Of a stretch of 64,000 nucleotides of DNA, positions 50,001 to 60,578 are shown piece after piece. Positions within the stretch are counted from its first letter, which is position 1, and the number at the start of each line of letters is the position of its first letter. The notes under the pieces were generated by a model. That model had not been told where the DNA came from. It worked only from the letters and a program-made list of their open reading frames with translations, and searched no databases. The stretch covers positions 3,100,001 through 3,164,000 of the forward strand of contig JAVHJL010000001.1 in NCBI GenBank assembly GCA_036971715.1. The letters are read 5' to 3'. A program made the position numbers and the translations under genes. Origin of the DNA: Arthrobotrys musiformis (taxonomy: Eukaryota > Ascomycota > Orbiliomycetes > Orbiliales > Orbiliaceae).

Positions 50001-53000
50001 ATGGCAAAGGAAATAACGAAGTGTTCAGATTGGAGCGTCAAAAGTTTAATAAGCACCCCAGCCAGCCCATCCGCAGCAGAACCTAGTTCACGAGATAAAG
50101 CCAGCCCTAAAGAAGGGGATCCAGAGAATCTCGGAGCTCGAACCTTTGATGCCCGATATAAGCTACAAAAGATATCAAAATGGCCACCAACAGACGAATC
50201 TATCCAAAAACAAACGGACTCTCTCGTTCGTGCGATCCAAGAAGTAGCACAGTATCTTCACCGCTCAGGCATAAAGTTAAAACACGAATTCCAGAAGAAA
50301 AAATCATTCGAATTCACACTACCGATTGCTTACTCCTCTTCTGTCTCCAAGTATGGTGGTTCGGAAGACTATTCCATTAATATCAATATAGAAGCAAAGG
50401 CATCAGATATTACAGATTCAGGCAATACTTGGGCAGATTTGGAGATCGACCGACATAAAATCGAAGCGATCCTTACGCTGTGGGCTTCTAGTTCTGTAGA
50501 AGAAGAAAAAACTAATAAAGACCGTGGGGGGAACTTGATCCTTCTTGGCCCCGCCTCAGAGTTCAACGCTCTCGACTACGAAATGTTTATTAGTCATGAA
50601 ACTCCATGTCTAAAGCTGGAAAACGGCTTGAATGATCTTATAAAGCCAGAATTTCGTATTTCCCGAGAGCAAGTCTTCGGTTACGTTGGCGATGATGAAG
50701 CAGAGGAGCATCTAGCTTTTAAAACTTCTATGAACGTTCTCAGCCTTCGGACAAGACACATTCTAACCTGCTGCTTGAACCAACTTTTTCAAAACATACA
50801 AAGTTTGAAAGAGCAGACAGTGTGGTCTCATAGGGCAGCTGTAGCCCCATCCAATGAGCGAGGAACTCCGGGCCCAATTCCAGACCCTATAATACATATG
50901 GGAAACAGCCACCTAGACGAAATAATCGACATTTTACATAACAGCGGCATTGAAGGTACTCGCCAGGAGCTACTCACGGTATTGGTACCTACCCTACAAA
51001 AGAACGGAAATCTTCTACGGGTATTCGATGCGTTTTCACAAGTTATACAGGATGTAAAAGCGGCCGAATTGGGAAACTTCCAACCACAAGTTTCTATGGA
51101 GGAGGTTTTTCGTATTTGCATACATGCCGTTAGGGTGTTCCGGAAGCGCAACCACTGGCTATATGTTGGTGACACTCTCTTCGGACTTCTTCGGGCCTGT
51201 CGCACGATCTTCGGCCACAAGCACAAGTGGACGATTTCAGCATACTCTCTAATTTCTCTAGTATGCCGATCTATCGAATCCCAAATATATTACGAAATAG
51301 CATTCCGAGGTGGAGGCAATCGTGATGGGAAATTTTGGTCCACAGAATGCCAGCGTCTGGCGCTTCGCTGCCAGAGAGCCCTTGGGGAGCAATGCCCTGA
51401 ATACAAAATGTTTTGGATGCTGCATTCCCACGCGGGGTCTCTAATTGAAAAATTAAAAGTAACAGGTACCGATGAATCAACCTCTCCTGAGGCTGCCACA
51501 GAAACTACAGCCGTAGAGCTTCCAGTAGATGAGGCGTCTGTGTCCAGAAAGAACACCAATACCCCAACTAACTCCCCAACAATTGCAAGTCCTACCAATA
51601 CAAACGAGCCCCTAGGGTACCCTGAGGTAGTTTGGAGACTGATATGGGCGGAAGACCCAAAATATCTATTCGATAATATTACCATGAGTCAAGGAAGAGA
51701 TCGGTTTGAACTGGTGTCACAAGCGCTCAACGCTGCCGCGGAATGGGGCCGCCCAAGAGTAGTCAAGCTATGTATTATCAATCTTCTCGAATCTTTCCGA
51801 GGAACCACCTTATCGATTGAAAGCTTGGAGATGTCTATAGCGATAGCGGCTTCTGCTGCCACTAAAAGTCAACATGGCACCGTCATAGATCTAATGCTTT
51901 CCACATTGTGCAGCGATACGATTAAAGAATTGAGCAAGGCACCGCATTCAATACCAGGAACCAACTATCTACAAAAATTCTTCGGGCCGGCCCTCGAGAT
52001 AGCCTGTCAGACCGGTTCCACCGAAATTTTACGTTTGCTATTGAGCGGAGGACTCAACCCCGGACTCGAATTCACAGAGGACCTTGAATCGTTACCCCTC
52101 TACCTAGCTGCTCGTGGGGGGTGCATCGATATTTTCCCTCTTCTTTTTTTTTATGGGGTCTCACCAATCTGGGATGGGTTTGAAAGAGGGTACACTTTCT
52201 TACACCATGCAGCTAAGCACGGTGCGAAAAGCATTGTCGATCTTGTGGTTTCTCCAAAACTAAACCTTCTATGGCTATTGTTCGCCCAAGACAACGAAAG
52301 ACATTATCCCTTAGAAACAGCCATAGTTAATGGGCACGAGTCCTTCGCAATGCACGTTTTCGAGGCAATGCTCAAAAACCGACAGTGGCACTCCTGGGAG
52401 CCTGAATTGGAAACAGAACGAAGCCACGGGCAATCAATTCTTCACCTTTCGTGTATGCATGATCTCCCAGAATTAGCGAAGACCCTCATCAACCATGGGT
52501 TTCAACCCCGTGTCGTCGATGAACACAACTATTCCGCCTTTCAAATAGCAGCGGTATTTGGAAGCTACAGGGTCGGCAAAGTATTGCTTGAGCATGACAA
52601 AAGACAGACCATATCACAAGATACCGACCCATCTCCAATACTGCTGGCAGCCTCGTCTAATAAAACACGCTATCTTGAGCTACTGCTCGAGAATGGTGCC
52701 GACATTGAAACCCGGGACCAAACCACAGGGTACACCCCACTCCTGGCTGCGGCGGCCGACGGAAGCGTCGACACGGTCACATTAATCCTCGATAAAGGGG
52801 CGGATATTTTTGCCAAAGACCGCCGCGGACGAACAGTCGTTGACTTGGTAATGACTTCGAGCACTTCTAGCGCCTTAAAGTGTTTGGATATCCTTTTTGA
52901 TAACCCAAAATACCCCAAGGCGAAGGAACTAATCGACTCAAAACTTCTTCTTACAACTATAGCTTCAAAAAACGACTTTAAACAAAAGAGTGTGTTCTGG

Positions 53001-53177
53001 GTAATGAAGAAAATTGGGATGATAGGGATCCCCGGGATCCAGAGGACACGGAGAAATTTTGATATTGTTACCGGCGAGGAAGGACGGGATTCATTTCGTA
53101 TGTTGACTCGAAGTTTTATGACTTCCGAGATGGATGAAGGAGAGAAAGCCAGCACAAGCTTCTATTTCAAGCAATAA
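50001..53177 (+). CDS. Ankyrin-repeat protein (part 2 of the same frame)
   Basis: 1058 residues in the same frame as 48657-50000, starting at an ATG directly after the TAG. The first ~130 residues are charged. Residues ~280-490 are helical (FRICIHAVRVFRKRNHWLY, YVGDTLFGLLRACRTIFGHKH), and a Thr/Pro/Asn-rich linker lies near 495-540. Ankyrin repeats occupy about 650-960: ALEIACQTGSTEILRLLLSGG, LPLYLAARGG, FLHHAAKHGAKSIVDLVV, TGYTPLLAAAADGSVDTV. With no gap upstream there is no room for its own promoter or leader, so independent expression is unlikely without internal initiation. The frame closes with TAA 53175-53177. A GTATGT donor at 53098 offers a way to splice that stop out. Confidence 0.75.
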   Translation: MAKEITKCSDWSVKSLISTPASPSAAEPSSRDKASPKEGDPENLGARTFDARYKLQKISKWPPTDESIQKQTDSLVRAIQEVAQYLHRSGIKLKHEFQKKKSFEFTLPIAYSSSVSKYGGSEDYSININIEAKASDITDSGNTWADLEIDRHKIEAILTLWASSSVEEEKTNKDRGGNLILLGPASEFNALDYEMFISHETPCLKLENGLNDLIKPEFRISREQVFGYVGDDEAEEHLAFKTSMNVLSLRTRHILTCCLNQLFQNIQSLKEQTVWSHRAAVAPSNERGTPGPIPDPIIHMGNSHLDEIIDILHNSGIEGTRQELLTVLVPTLQKNGNLLRVFDAFSQVIQDVKAAELGNFQPQVSMEEVFRICIHAVRVFRKRNHWLYVGDTLFGLLRACRTIFGHKHKWTISAYSLISLVCRSIESQIYYEIAFRGGGNRDGKFWSTECQRLALRCQRALGEQCPEYKMFWMLHSHAGSLIEKLKVTGTDESTSPEAATETTAVELPVDEASVSRKNTNTPTNSPTIASPTNTNEPLGYPEVVWRLIWAEDPKYLFDNITMSQGRDRFELVSQALNAAAEWGRPRVVKLCIINLLESFRGTTLSIESLEMSIAIAASAATKSQHGTVIDLMLSTLCSDTIKELSKAPHSIPGTNYLQKFFGPALEIACQTGSTEILRLLLSGGLNPGLEFTEDLESLPLYLAARGGCIDIFPLLFFYGVSPIWDGFERGYTFLHHAAKHGAKSIVDLVVSPKLNLLWLLFAQDNERHYPLETAIVNGHESFAMHVFEAMLKNRQWHSWEPELETERSHGQSILHLSCMHDLPELAKTLINHGFQPRVVDEHNYSAFQIAAVFGSYRVGKVLLEHDKRQTISQDTDPSPILLAASSNKTRYLELLLENGADIETRDQTTGYTPLLAAAADGSVDTVTLILDKGADIFAKDRRGRTVVDLVMTSSTSSALKCLDILFDNPKYPKAKELIDSKLLLTTIASKNDFKQKSVFWVMKKIGMIGIPGIQRTRRNFDIVTGEEGRDSFRMLTRSFMTSEMDEGEKASTSFYFKQ

Positions 53178-53217
53178 GATGATGAAGTTGGTTTATTGCT
53201 GCCCAAGCCTCCGGCAG
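53098..53217 (+). other. Candidate intron removing the second in-frame stop
   Basis: Donor GTATGT (53098-53103) and acceptor GGCAG (ending 53217) delimit 120 nt. Splicing joins a split codon (C + AT) and restores the ankyrin frame without the TAA. Against it, there is no CTRAY branch site near the acceptor. Direct reading gives plausible coding sequence up to the stop. Confidence 0.4.
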
Positions 53218-54713
53218 ATGTAAAATGGGGGTTTAGCAAAAAATCAGCCCAAGGATTGGGTCGGTGGATGGGTTTCTTCTTGATGATAATACGCTTCCAC
53301 AACCTAGCTATAGCCGCAGTCACCTTGGATGAGGATGGAAACGCCCCGTTAGTCTATGCCGCAGGTGCAGGGTGCGAAGACGCTTGTGTACGCCTTCTGA
53401 AATATATGGATACAGATTCCCACAAAGGACAACTTGAGAGGGCACTCCATATGGCATTTTACGGAGGCAGGGTCGAAATCGTTAGAATCCTCATAAATGT
53501 CGGGATTGACGCCAACGATCCTCTACAAGAGTCTCATTTGACTCCGCTATCTTTACTTCTGCGGATCGCGGCTGTAACTCGGAAAAATTCTGGCTGGGAA
53601 AGGTTACTAAATGACGATTTCGATACGGGTCCCTGGGAAAATGATTTTGATCTTCTAGAGTGTTTAAATTTATTCCTGAAACCAGGGATGGAAGTTGCGC
53701 CGACCGCAGAAGAGCTAAAAAGGGAACAATCTCTCATCCACCTTGCAATTATGTGCAAGTCCCCAGAGGTTTTAGATGCGCTTGTGAGGGCTGGAGTGGA
53801 TATAAATCTTCCCAGGGAAGCCAAACGGCCACTCATACATTTTGCACTCTCCTGTGAATCACGGGACGCGAATTGGATACCAGTACTCTGTCACCGTGGC
53901 GTTGATATCAACGCAGTCGATAAGGATGGCAAGACAGCCTTTTTTATTGAGGTCGAAAATTCGAATGCATCGGCAGTAAACGCCCTGATTGAAAACGGGG
54001 CCACATGGGGTCAAGACGCGAAGTCGGATGTGTCGGTGCTTATAAAAGCTATTAAATCAAGCAGTTCCTCCTATTCCCTATTCTCGCTTCTATGCGCACG
54101 GCTTAAAGAGGGAATGCCCCGAGAGAAATACCGAAAACACATTAATAGCCTAGGACATCACGGCTCCGGCATTGTCCATATCGCCGCAGAATACCGTAAC
54201 GATAACGTGTTGGAGTTTTTGTGGCGAGAAGGGGTGGATATGCGTATTCAGGACCGGCAGGGTCGCAATGCCCTCAGCTACGCTCTTGAGAGCCAGTCAA
54301 CAATGCAGTTGTTGATGAAGCTCTGTGGTATTAGCCCGAACGAACAACAAACCGATCAGGCATATACTGCAGCGCATTTTGTCGTCCGTAACCTTAGCGG
54401 CCCAACAAAAATTTCGAATGCCTTACAGGTTCTGTGGGATTTAGGTGCCGACTTTAACATCAAAGATAAATCTGGTAAAACACCAGCCGACTATATTGCC
54501 TTCGCCAGCCACCTCCCAAGACCCTCATTTAGCGCCCCAGTACCGCCTAATCCTTCACGTTCATCAGTAATCTGGGAGGAAAGCCTGGAGCTGAGCGAGT
54601 CGATCCAACGGGCGTTTAATAGGTACCGCTCGGGCGGCATTACTGGTTTATATTCCGTTAAAGAACAAACTAGTATCGTGTGCCGCTCGAACGTTGTAAT
54701 CCCGACAGATTGA
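53178..54713 (+). CDS. Ankyrin-repeat C-terminal part (part 3 of the same frame)
   Basis: This is the third open block in the same frame, 511 codons before TGA 54711-54713. No ATG begins it: the frame runs straight on from the TAA with six codons and then LLPKPPADVKWGFSKK. It encodes further ankyrin repeats (NAPLVYAAGAGCEDACVRLL, HMAFYGGRVEIVRILINVG, SLIHLAIMCKSPEVLDALV, GIVHIAAEYRNDNVLEFLW, ADFNIKDKSGKTPADYIA). It must therefore be the C-terminal portion of the preceding protein, reached by splicing 53098-53217, by readthrough, or not at all if the gene is dead. Confidence 0.75.
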   Translation, partial: DDEVGLLLPKPPADVKWGFSKKSAQGLGRWMGFFLMIIRFHNLAIAAVTLDEDGNAPLVYAAGAGCEDACVRLLKYMDTDSHKGQLERALHMAFYGGRVEIVRILINVGIDANDPLQESHLTPLSLLLRIAAVTRKNSGWERLLNDDFDTGPWENDFDLLECLNLFLKPGMEVAPTAEELKREQSLIHLAIMCKSPEVLDALVRAGVDINLPREAKRPLIHFALSCESRDANWIPVLCHRGVDINAVDKDGKTAFFIEVENSNASAVNALIENGATWGQDAKSDVSVLIKAIKSSSSSYSLFSLLCARLKEGMPREKYRKHINSLGHHGSGIVHIAAEYRNDNVLEFLWREGVDMRIQDRQGRNALSYALESQSTMQLLMKLCGISPNEQQTDQAYTAAHFVVRNLSGPTKISNALQVLWDLGADFNIKDKSGKTPADYIAFASHLPRPSFSAPVPPNPSRSSVIWEESLELSESIQRAFNRYRSGGITGLYSVKEQTSIVCRSNVVIPTD

Positions 54714-56057
54714 ACCATATTGATTATAGTAATTACTGGTATACCTCTAGTAGCGGGACAGGTTCGATATACTTGTTTTATTGAGATTCTCTATCAAATA
54801 ATTATATTAGGAATGGACAAGCGAGTTGTATTCATGCAGTTTAGAAGAAGAATTATGTATGTATACTGAGCCTGTATAGCCATATATATGCATAGTATAA
54901 CAATTGCTTACTTCAGTTGTTATTTCCTGACACAATACTATATCGGGCTTTGTGCCGATTTAAGTTAAAATATTTTCATTCGAAAGGATCAGTACTCAAA
55001 TTAGCTAAGCGCAAGCAGGTTTTCGATATTCCAGGCCTCCATAGATCCAAACAAAGTCGGCATGCATGACATAGCATGTACCTAGGTAGGTTTGATGTCC
55101 GCAACGCGAAATCACGGCCGCAACCGTGTTGTATTTTATTACAACAATTCTGGCGGTTGCGCAACGTCGTGTACTAGGTCATAGAAACTAGAGCGAATGC
55201 GAGAGCTATGCACCGTTCGACCCTTCGGCCAGCCTAGCTGGCCTATGACGTCTTCACTCCCTAACTCCTTTCCCTCCGGCCCTGATGATCCGGGGTGCAT
55301 GACATGGCTCTGACATAGCAAACAGGAGTTACATCTACTGTGTATTATATTGACAAGAAAGCATGTGGAAGACAGACCGAAGCATGCATGCCCAGGTCCT
55401 CGTTAAAAAGAAAGTTAAGTTTAGCTGCATGGTGGGGTTGGACGGTCTCACGACCACATGTCCGGTTCTTTGAGCAATATATCGTCGAGAGCCCGCTTAC
55501 TGACCTCGTACAGCATTACATTCGTCCCATCTCCACTCCCCCTGCACTCCTGATTCGACTCCTGTCTATCGGCCGGCTGAAAAAGAGAATAAATCAACCT
55601 ATTCCGTCGCAGGATTTTTTTTTCTTTCTTTCTGATCACCTTTCGCACTTTTTTCCAGCTTGCGTCTTTTTTCCGTTTCGTCCCTTTTTTTTTTTTTTTT
55701 TTTTTTTTTTTCTGGGTGGAAAAAAGCAGGAAACATGGAAATGCGGGTTCCCCGCATTCCCCATGGCTGGATATAACGGAGGCAGCCTCCGCTACAACAA
55801 TTAATTAATTAATATATATGAGATAAACAAGGGAGCAGCCGGGATCGATAGTCGATAGATTTTTCCTTTAAAAAAATCTGTGAGTTGTGATGGAGGTTAG
55901 AAGATAGTTCGTGTATGACATCAGGGCAACTGTTTGCGAGCTTCCTCAATATAGCTGTATCGGCTTTTCAGCTATATATTCTCGTGGCACTCATTCGAAC
56001 ATCCTTTACCATTCCAAGGATTTTTGTCTTCTCCGGGCTTTCGATAGTCTTAGCATC
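54714..56057. other. Intergenic, no gene supported
   Basis: 3' flank of the ankyrin gene and promoter of gluconokinase. Includes a long T-run at 55685-55711 and CT-rich sequence just before it. Open frame 55340-55804 crosses the T-run and is not credible. Confidence 0.65.
55685..55711 (+). repeat. Poly-T tract
   Basis: About 27 consecutive T following CT-rich sequence, upstream of the gluconokinase gene. Confidence 0.95.
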
Positions 56058-56921
56058 ATGTCATCACACGATGGAGCTTCCGAAATTGATATTCCTCTTG
56101 TTGCTTCGCACCGGATACCGCACATCTTTATAATCGCAGGGCCTGCCGCAACCGGGAAAACCACTGTCGCTAGAGCAATAGCTGAGGCGTTTGGCCTTCC
56201 AATGGTCGAAGGGGACGATTTACACCCTCAAGAGGTGAGTCTTTTTGTAAATTTCTAATATTCTCTAGTTATCCTTCGGTTTCGTAGACGATTTTCTGTA
56301 ATTCAAAGTTCCAATTAAGTGAATTGAAAGAGCGCCGAGAAAAACTAATGACTAAAATATTGCACACAGAACATCGAAAAGATGAGCCAAGGCCACCCTC
56401 TCACGGACGAGGACCGGTGGGGCTGGCTCAAAACCGTAGCTTCGGTATCAGTGGACAGCTCCCGGCCTCCCACTTCACCCCCATATGAACTCGACGAATA
56501 CCAGGGTCGTCCGGCATGTATAACCACATGCTCCGCCCTAAAGCGAAGATATAGGGACCTCCTACGCTCCCAGCTCCCTCAGCCAGAAACTGCGATCCTG
56601 AATTTCATCTTTTTGACCGCCTCAGAGGAGGAGTTACTCAGAAGAATCGAGGAACGGAACAACCATTTTATGAAGAAGAATATGGTACGGTCTCAAATTG
56701 TTACGGCTGAGGTTCCGAAAGAATCTGAGAGCGACGGTGGAGACGAAGGAGATGTTGAAAATGATTGCACGGTCATCTGGACCGATAATCTTTCCCAGGA
56801 TGAGGTCGCAGAAAAAGCATTGGAGGTGGTAAAACAATTGATAATTTCGGATTTTGGAAATGAATACCCCAATGGCGAGAACGAGGATGAAAGCGGAGAG
56901 CTACAGGCCGATGATATTTGA
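56058..56921 (+). CDS. Gluconokinase
   Basis: Phosphorylates D-gluconate with ATP to 6-phosphogluconate, feeding the pentose phosphate pathway; cytosolic. Exons 56058-56234 and 56370-56921 (donor GTGAGT, CTAAT branch, acceptor CACAG), 242 residues. The P-loop GPAATGKTT is near residues 30-38. The family blocks EGDDLHP (split by the intron after QE), NIEKMSQGHPLTDEDRWGWL, ACITTCSALKRRYRDLLR and HFMKKNM are all present. The C-terminal region is more acidic and longer than in bacterial GntK (ESESDGGDEGDVEND). There is an extra SVDSSRPPTSPPYELDEYQ stretch between the lid and the CSALK motif. ATG 56058 is chosen because it leaves a short, ordinary N-terminus before the P-loop. Confidence 0.95.
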
Positions 56922-57531
56922 TGTCTATGTTAATAGAGGAGCGTTTTAGGGGCATGGTGGATGGGTATAGATGAGCATGACCCGAGTTGGGCCTTATTAC
57001 CTTTTCACCCCTCAAGTCAGTTTTATAAGACGGTCCAAATAAAAGGTGGTTCACAGTACACAATATCAATAGAATAGTTTTATTATGTTTATTAATGACA
57101 GTTTCCTAACAGCCGAGTTAAGATGAGATTGTAAATTGGTATCTGACACCGCGACTCGGCATATAAAAGCCCCATGTTGACAATTCGATCCGAAAATTAA
57201 ACCTTAGCCCAAAGAACAGTAAAATTCCCACGAGCACACACTCTCCCTAAAGCATAGAAGACTCCAAAAACACCGTATCCTGAACACCTCTATAACGCCA
57301 GTTTTAACACCCAACAAAGGAGAATTTCCCAATAAGCGAGAGTGAGAAGATTTCTAAACGGCTTAACCGAGTTGTATTATGAAATAGTAATGTATCGATG
57401 GTGGGTATAATATGGTAAAAAGAGAAATGAAATGAGCTCCATCGATTCGCCAGCTGCAGGTTTTGATTTGCAATCGCTGGAAAGTTCGTAGTATGGAATA
57501 TTACGGCGAAGGGATATTAGTATAGCTAATA
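56922..57531. other. Intergenic, convergent 3' ends
   Basis: 3' flanks of gluconokinase (+) and the PPEY membrane protein (-). No gene or structured element was recognised. Confidence 0.7.
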
Positions 57532-58182
57532 TCATCTGATAGCCACTGAGTAGAAAGGAGGTTGGTCACGAATGGCCGTTGCAGAATTTCGGGACGAAGA
57601 TGAGGATGCGGATGATCTCGAGGAGGATGCAATACTAGGGCTGTGATATAGGTCGATTTGATCATAGGGGACCGGGTCTTCAGAAGGTACAGTTCGCTGT
57701 CCCGGCTTCGCAATAGCTGAGTATTCTGGAGGCAATTCATAGAGCGGCAGTGGGTCCTCGTAATCGCGAGAAAGATGAACTGGAGGCGGTCTATTGTGAA
57801 TGAAGATGTTAGTCCTGAATATTCGAATACGAGATCGTATTTTAAAAGTGACCACAGTATAAACGTACTCTCGCAATCCTGATTCTAGATCATAATAGTC
57901 CCCTCTCGCACGACCGCTCCTTGCCACTCTGCGACCACCATACCGTCGTTGTTGCATCGACACCTCCCTCCCCATGCCTTGTTGGATAGTTTGCGTCGCC
58001 GTCCTTCGTGCCTTCGAGAGAGTATAATTGATATAAAATGCCCGAATCATCAGGACGGTCAGGCCGAGCCCGATCACGACGCCTAGACTGAGTAATATAA
58101 ACTTCGTATTAGCGTCCAAGCCCATATTGAATAATACGTCGCTAGATGAAGTTGCGAATCCATCAAGAGTCCAAGTCGCCAA
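57532..58182 (-). CDS. Small single-pass membrane protein with PY motif
   Basis: Family not recognised. Exons 58182-57869 and 57790-57532; the 78-nt intron has donor GTACGT, a CTAAC branch and acceptor AATAG, and gives 190 residues. Because the intron is a multiple of three with no stop, retention would add 26 residues. A short N-terminal segment precedes a helix at about 27-50 (FILLSLGVVIGLGLTVLMI). An Arg/Gln-rich juxtamembrane stretch follows (RRYGGRRVARSGRARG), then LPLYELPPEYSAIAK and a Ser-rich tail. PPEY is a PPxY motif, the binding site for WW domains of Rsp5/Nedd4-type ubiquitin ligases, so a role as an adaptor or substrate is possible. The first ATG of the open frame is used; no cleavable signal is evident. 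Confidence 0.75.
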   Translation of the reverse strand: MATWTLDGFATSSSDVLFNMGLDANTKFILLSLGVVIGLGLTVLMIRAFYINYTLSKARRTATQTIQQGMGREVSMQQRRYGGRRVARSGRARGDYYDLESGLREYVYTVVTFKIRSRIRIFRTNIFIHNRPPPVHLSRDYEDPLPLYELPPEYSAIAKPGQRTVPSEDPVPYDQIDLYHSPSIASSSRSSASSSSSRNSATAIRDQPPFYSVAIR

Positions 58183-60578
58183 AAAAAAAAAAATTTAAAG
58201 CATAAAAAAAATGTATTCACAAGCGAAGCGAAACATCAGCGAGGAATGGGTAGTATATACGCTATAATCTCTGTCATCTTCATCCCGTCGCAAGCGACTC
58301 ATTCAGGCCGACGAATTCCAAGAAAAAAATGACAAATCGAAACCCAGTGCGCCAACTGAGGCCGTCGCTTGACTTTAAACGTCGAAGTTGCGAAAAGCGA
58401 AGGGGGGAAACTTACTAAGATGCGATTTTCATCAGGATGACTGGATGAGATGATTATATCTCCAAGATGCCATTAAAGGCCTGAGATAGCAGAAGACGGG
58501 ATCAAACTTTTGAGACACGGGACTGGTTGGTATGGTCCCGAGATCGAGCTTGAGGGTGGTTCTTTTGACGTTTCTTGGCTTTCTGGTTATTTTCAAGGAA
58601 TAGTTTGTATTGATGCCGCCTTTTTCTGTGGAAAAATACTTCTAACGCCCCCTCGGAGGACCCTTAAATCATGTCCTCGTGCAGATTTGGCGAGGGTCTC
58701 GGTGGGTTCGATATCTTGTTTTAGTGCTATGAGGTTGTCGGTAGCGTTGGTCCCAGACGCCTGCAGCCCATCGCACGTGGCGGTTTAGCGTTGATGTCAA
58801 TAGACCGGGACGCTGATAAATAGTTCATGTGGCCAACCTCAGAGTCAAAGGTTTGAGCAGAGGCCCTTGAGCTGATTAGATATGACCAAGAATATGGATT
58901 TGGCTGAAGGAGACGAGGAGCAAAAGTGTGACCCGTCCTCGCAATATCCGGTGGCCGCAGACTCATGTAAGGTCGAAATGCAACAGCGGGGTCGTCTGTA
59001 GAAAGATGCCAAAAGCTGTCGACATAAATCCTCCCGCTTGAAGGCCAAGAGGACAATTATAATTCGGAACCTTAGCCTCTCCTAACTTCGTCCGGGCCAT
59101 TTAGCCACCTTTGGCTTGCAGCCGTCTTTGGATTTGGCCCTTTGTCAGCATTTTTGCGCAAAAAAACCTTGGAGATTATAAACTTCCTCGTGCCCACCCA
59201 CCGCCAAGAGACTGGAGATGCATGCGCACATGGGACGGAGCCGTCGATGGTGGGGTGAGAGCTGATGTCAGGTTTGCGTCAAACATCCAACAAGGTGCCG
59301 GCTGGGGACATCGGTCTCGGGAGATTTTGGACAGGAAACGGCAAATCTCCCAATTAAACGACGTCGGAATTAATTATTATTATCAAACGACGACTTGTGT
59401 GGCGATCATATAGCAAATATTATAATGCAGGTCTCTGTGCTTTCCGGCCATTTTTTTTTTTTTTGTATAACATAAGTACTAAGCAGGTATGTGTATCTCC
59501 TATCGTTATTTTGAATATAAAACCGGGGCCCACGCTGACGTTCTTGTAGGCGACTTCGAGGCTTCGCGAAGCCTGAAGGGTTGGCACGAATGAAAGTTCT
59601 AGTTCGCCTCGAGCTACAACTTAAGACGACATGTATCTGAAAACCAACACATTTCTTGATATCAAAAACTGGGGTCCTCTGTCGTTGCCTTTGCCTTCAA
59701 GGGTATCATGGACATGGGCATCATGGATGTTGTTGGTATATTTAGTCCAAGACAAGGCTAGACTCAGGTTACAATGGTTACGACGGCCAGCTGCATTGCT
59801 GCCGACGCGACGCTTTTGGTTTTGCTTCCCCAGACATGTCGACATCCAAAAACAGCCGTACCAACAGCCCCTAACGTTAGCAGGTTGCGTATTGGGCGTG
59901 AATTGGGCGTGATTGTGTGTCTGGCAACCAAAGTACCGGTACTCCAGGTCTCCTCTACCGGAGTTGTCAGCTTATGGTCCTTTATTGGAATTTTGAGTGT
60001 GTCCGCTAACTCATCCGATTCGCGAGACTGGTGAATCAGGTCTGAAAACTAACTAAACAAAGTATCCATCTTGGGCTAGAAGTGTCCCTAGAAGTCGAGG
60101 TTATTGGTTGATGGAAAGATTGATCGATTGAAAACACAATTGAGAGATATCCCTCATATGATCATATATATTTTGTCAAAAACCGAGGGGCTTGCAAGAT
60201 TGGACACAATGATTTAGCTTTGGAGGCTGGAAACCCGGAGATTGAAAAATCGCACGCTATACAGCCCTTATGCAAGTAAGTGCAGTAGCTATCTGCAAGT
60301 GCTAGCCCATGGATCCAATAGCGAGCCAAGAGCCTTCAGATTTGGGCGTCGAGTACATCTCATTATATTACCAATATCTATGATTACGCACAGCTTCCCC
60401 GCAGCAGCTGGTACATCGATAAAATTTTTATAGAACCAAGTTTCCTGTTAGGATCAGGCCAGTCGAATTTCGAGCGCAAAATCTAGACAGGGGAAGGGAC
60501 CCGAACCTTGACTTTCGAGCTATGGGAAAAAGAAGAGAAAGCTCCAAATGTTCAGTTACTAGCATACTGTCTGCGACA

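Noticed and set aside
55340..55804. 154-codon plus-strand frame
   Set aside because: Runs through the long poly-T tract (poly-Phe) and has no domain.
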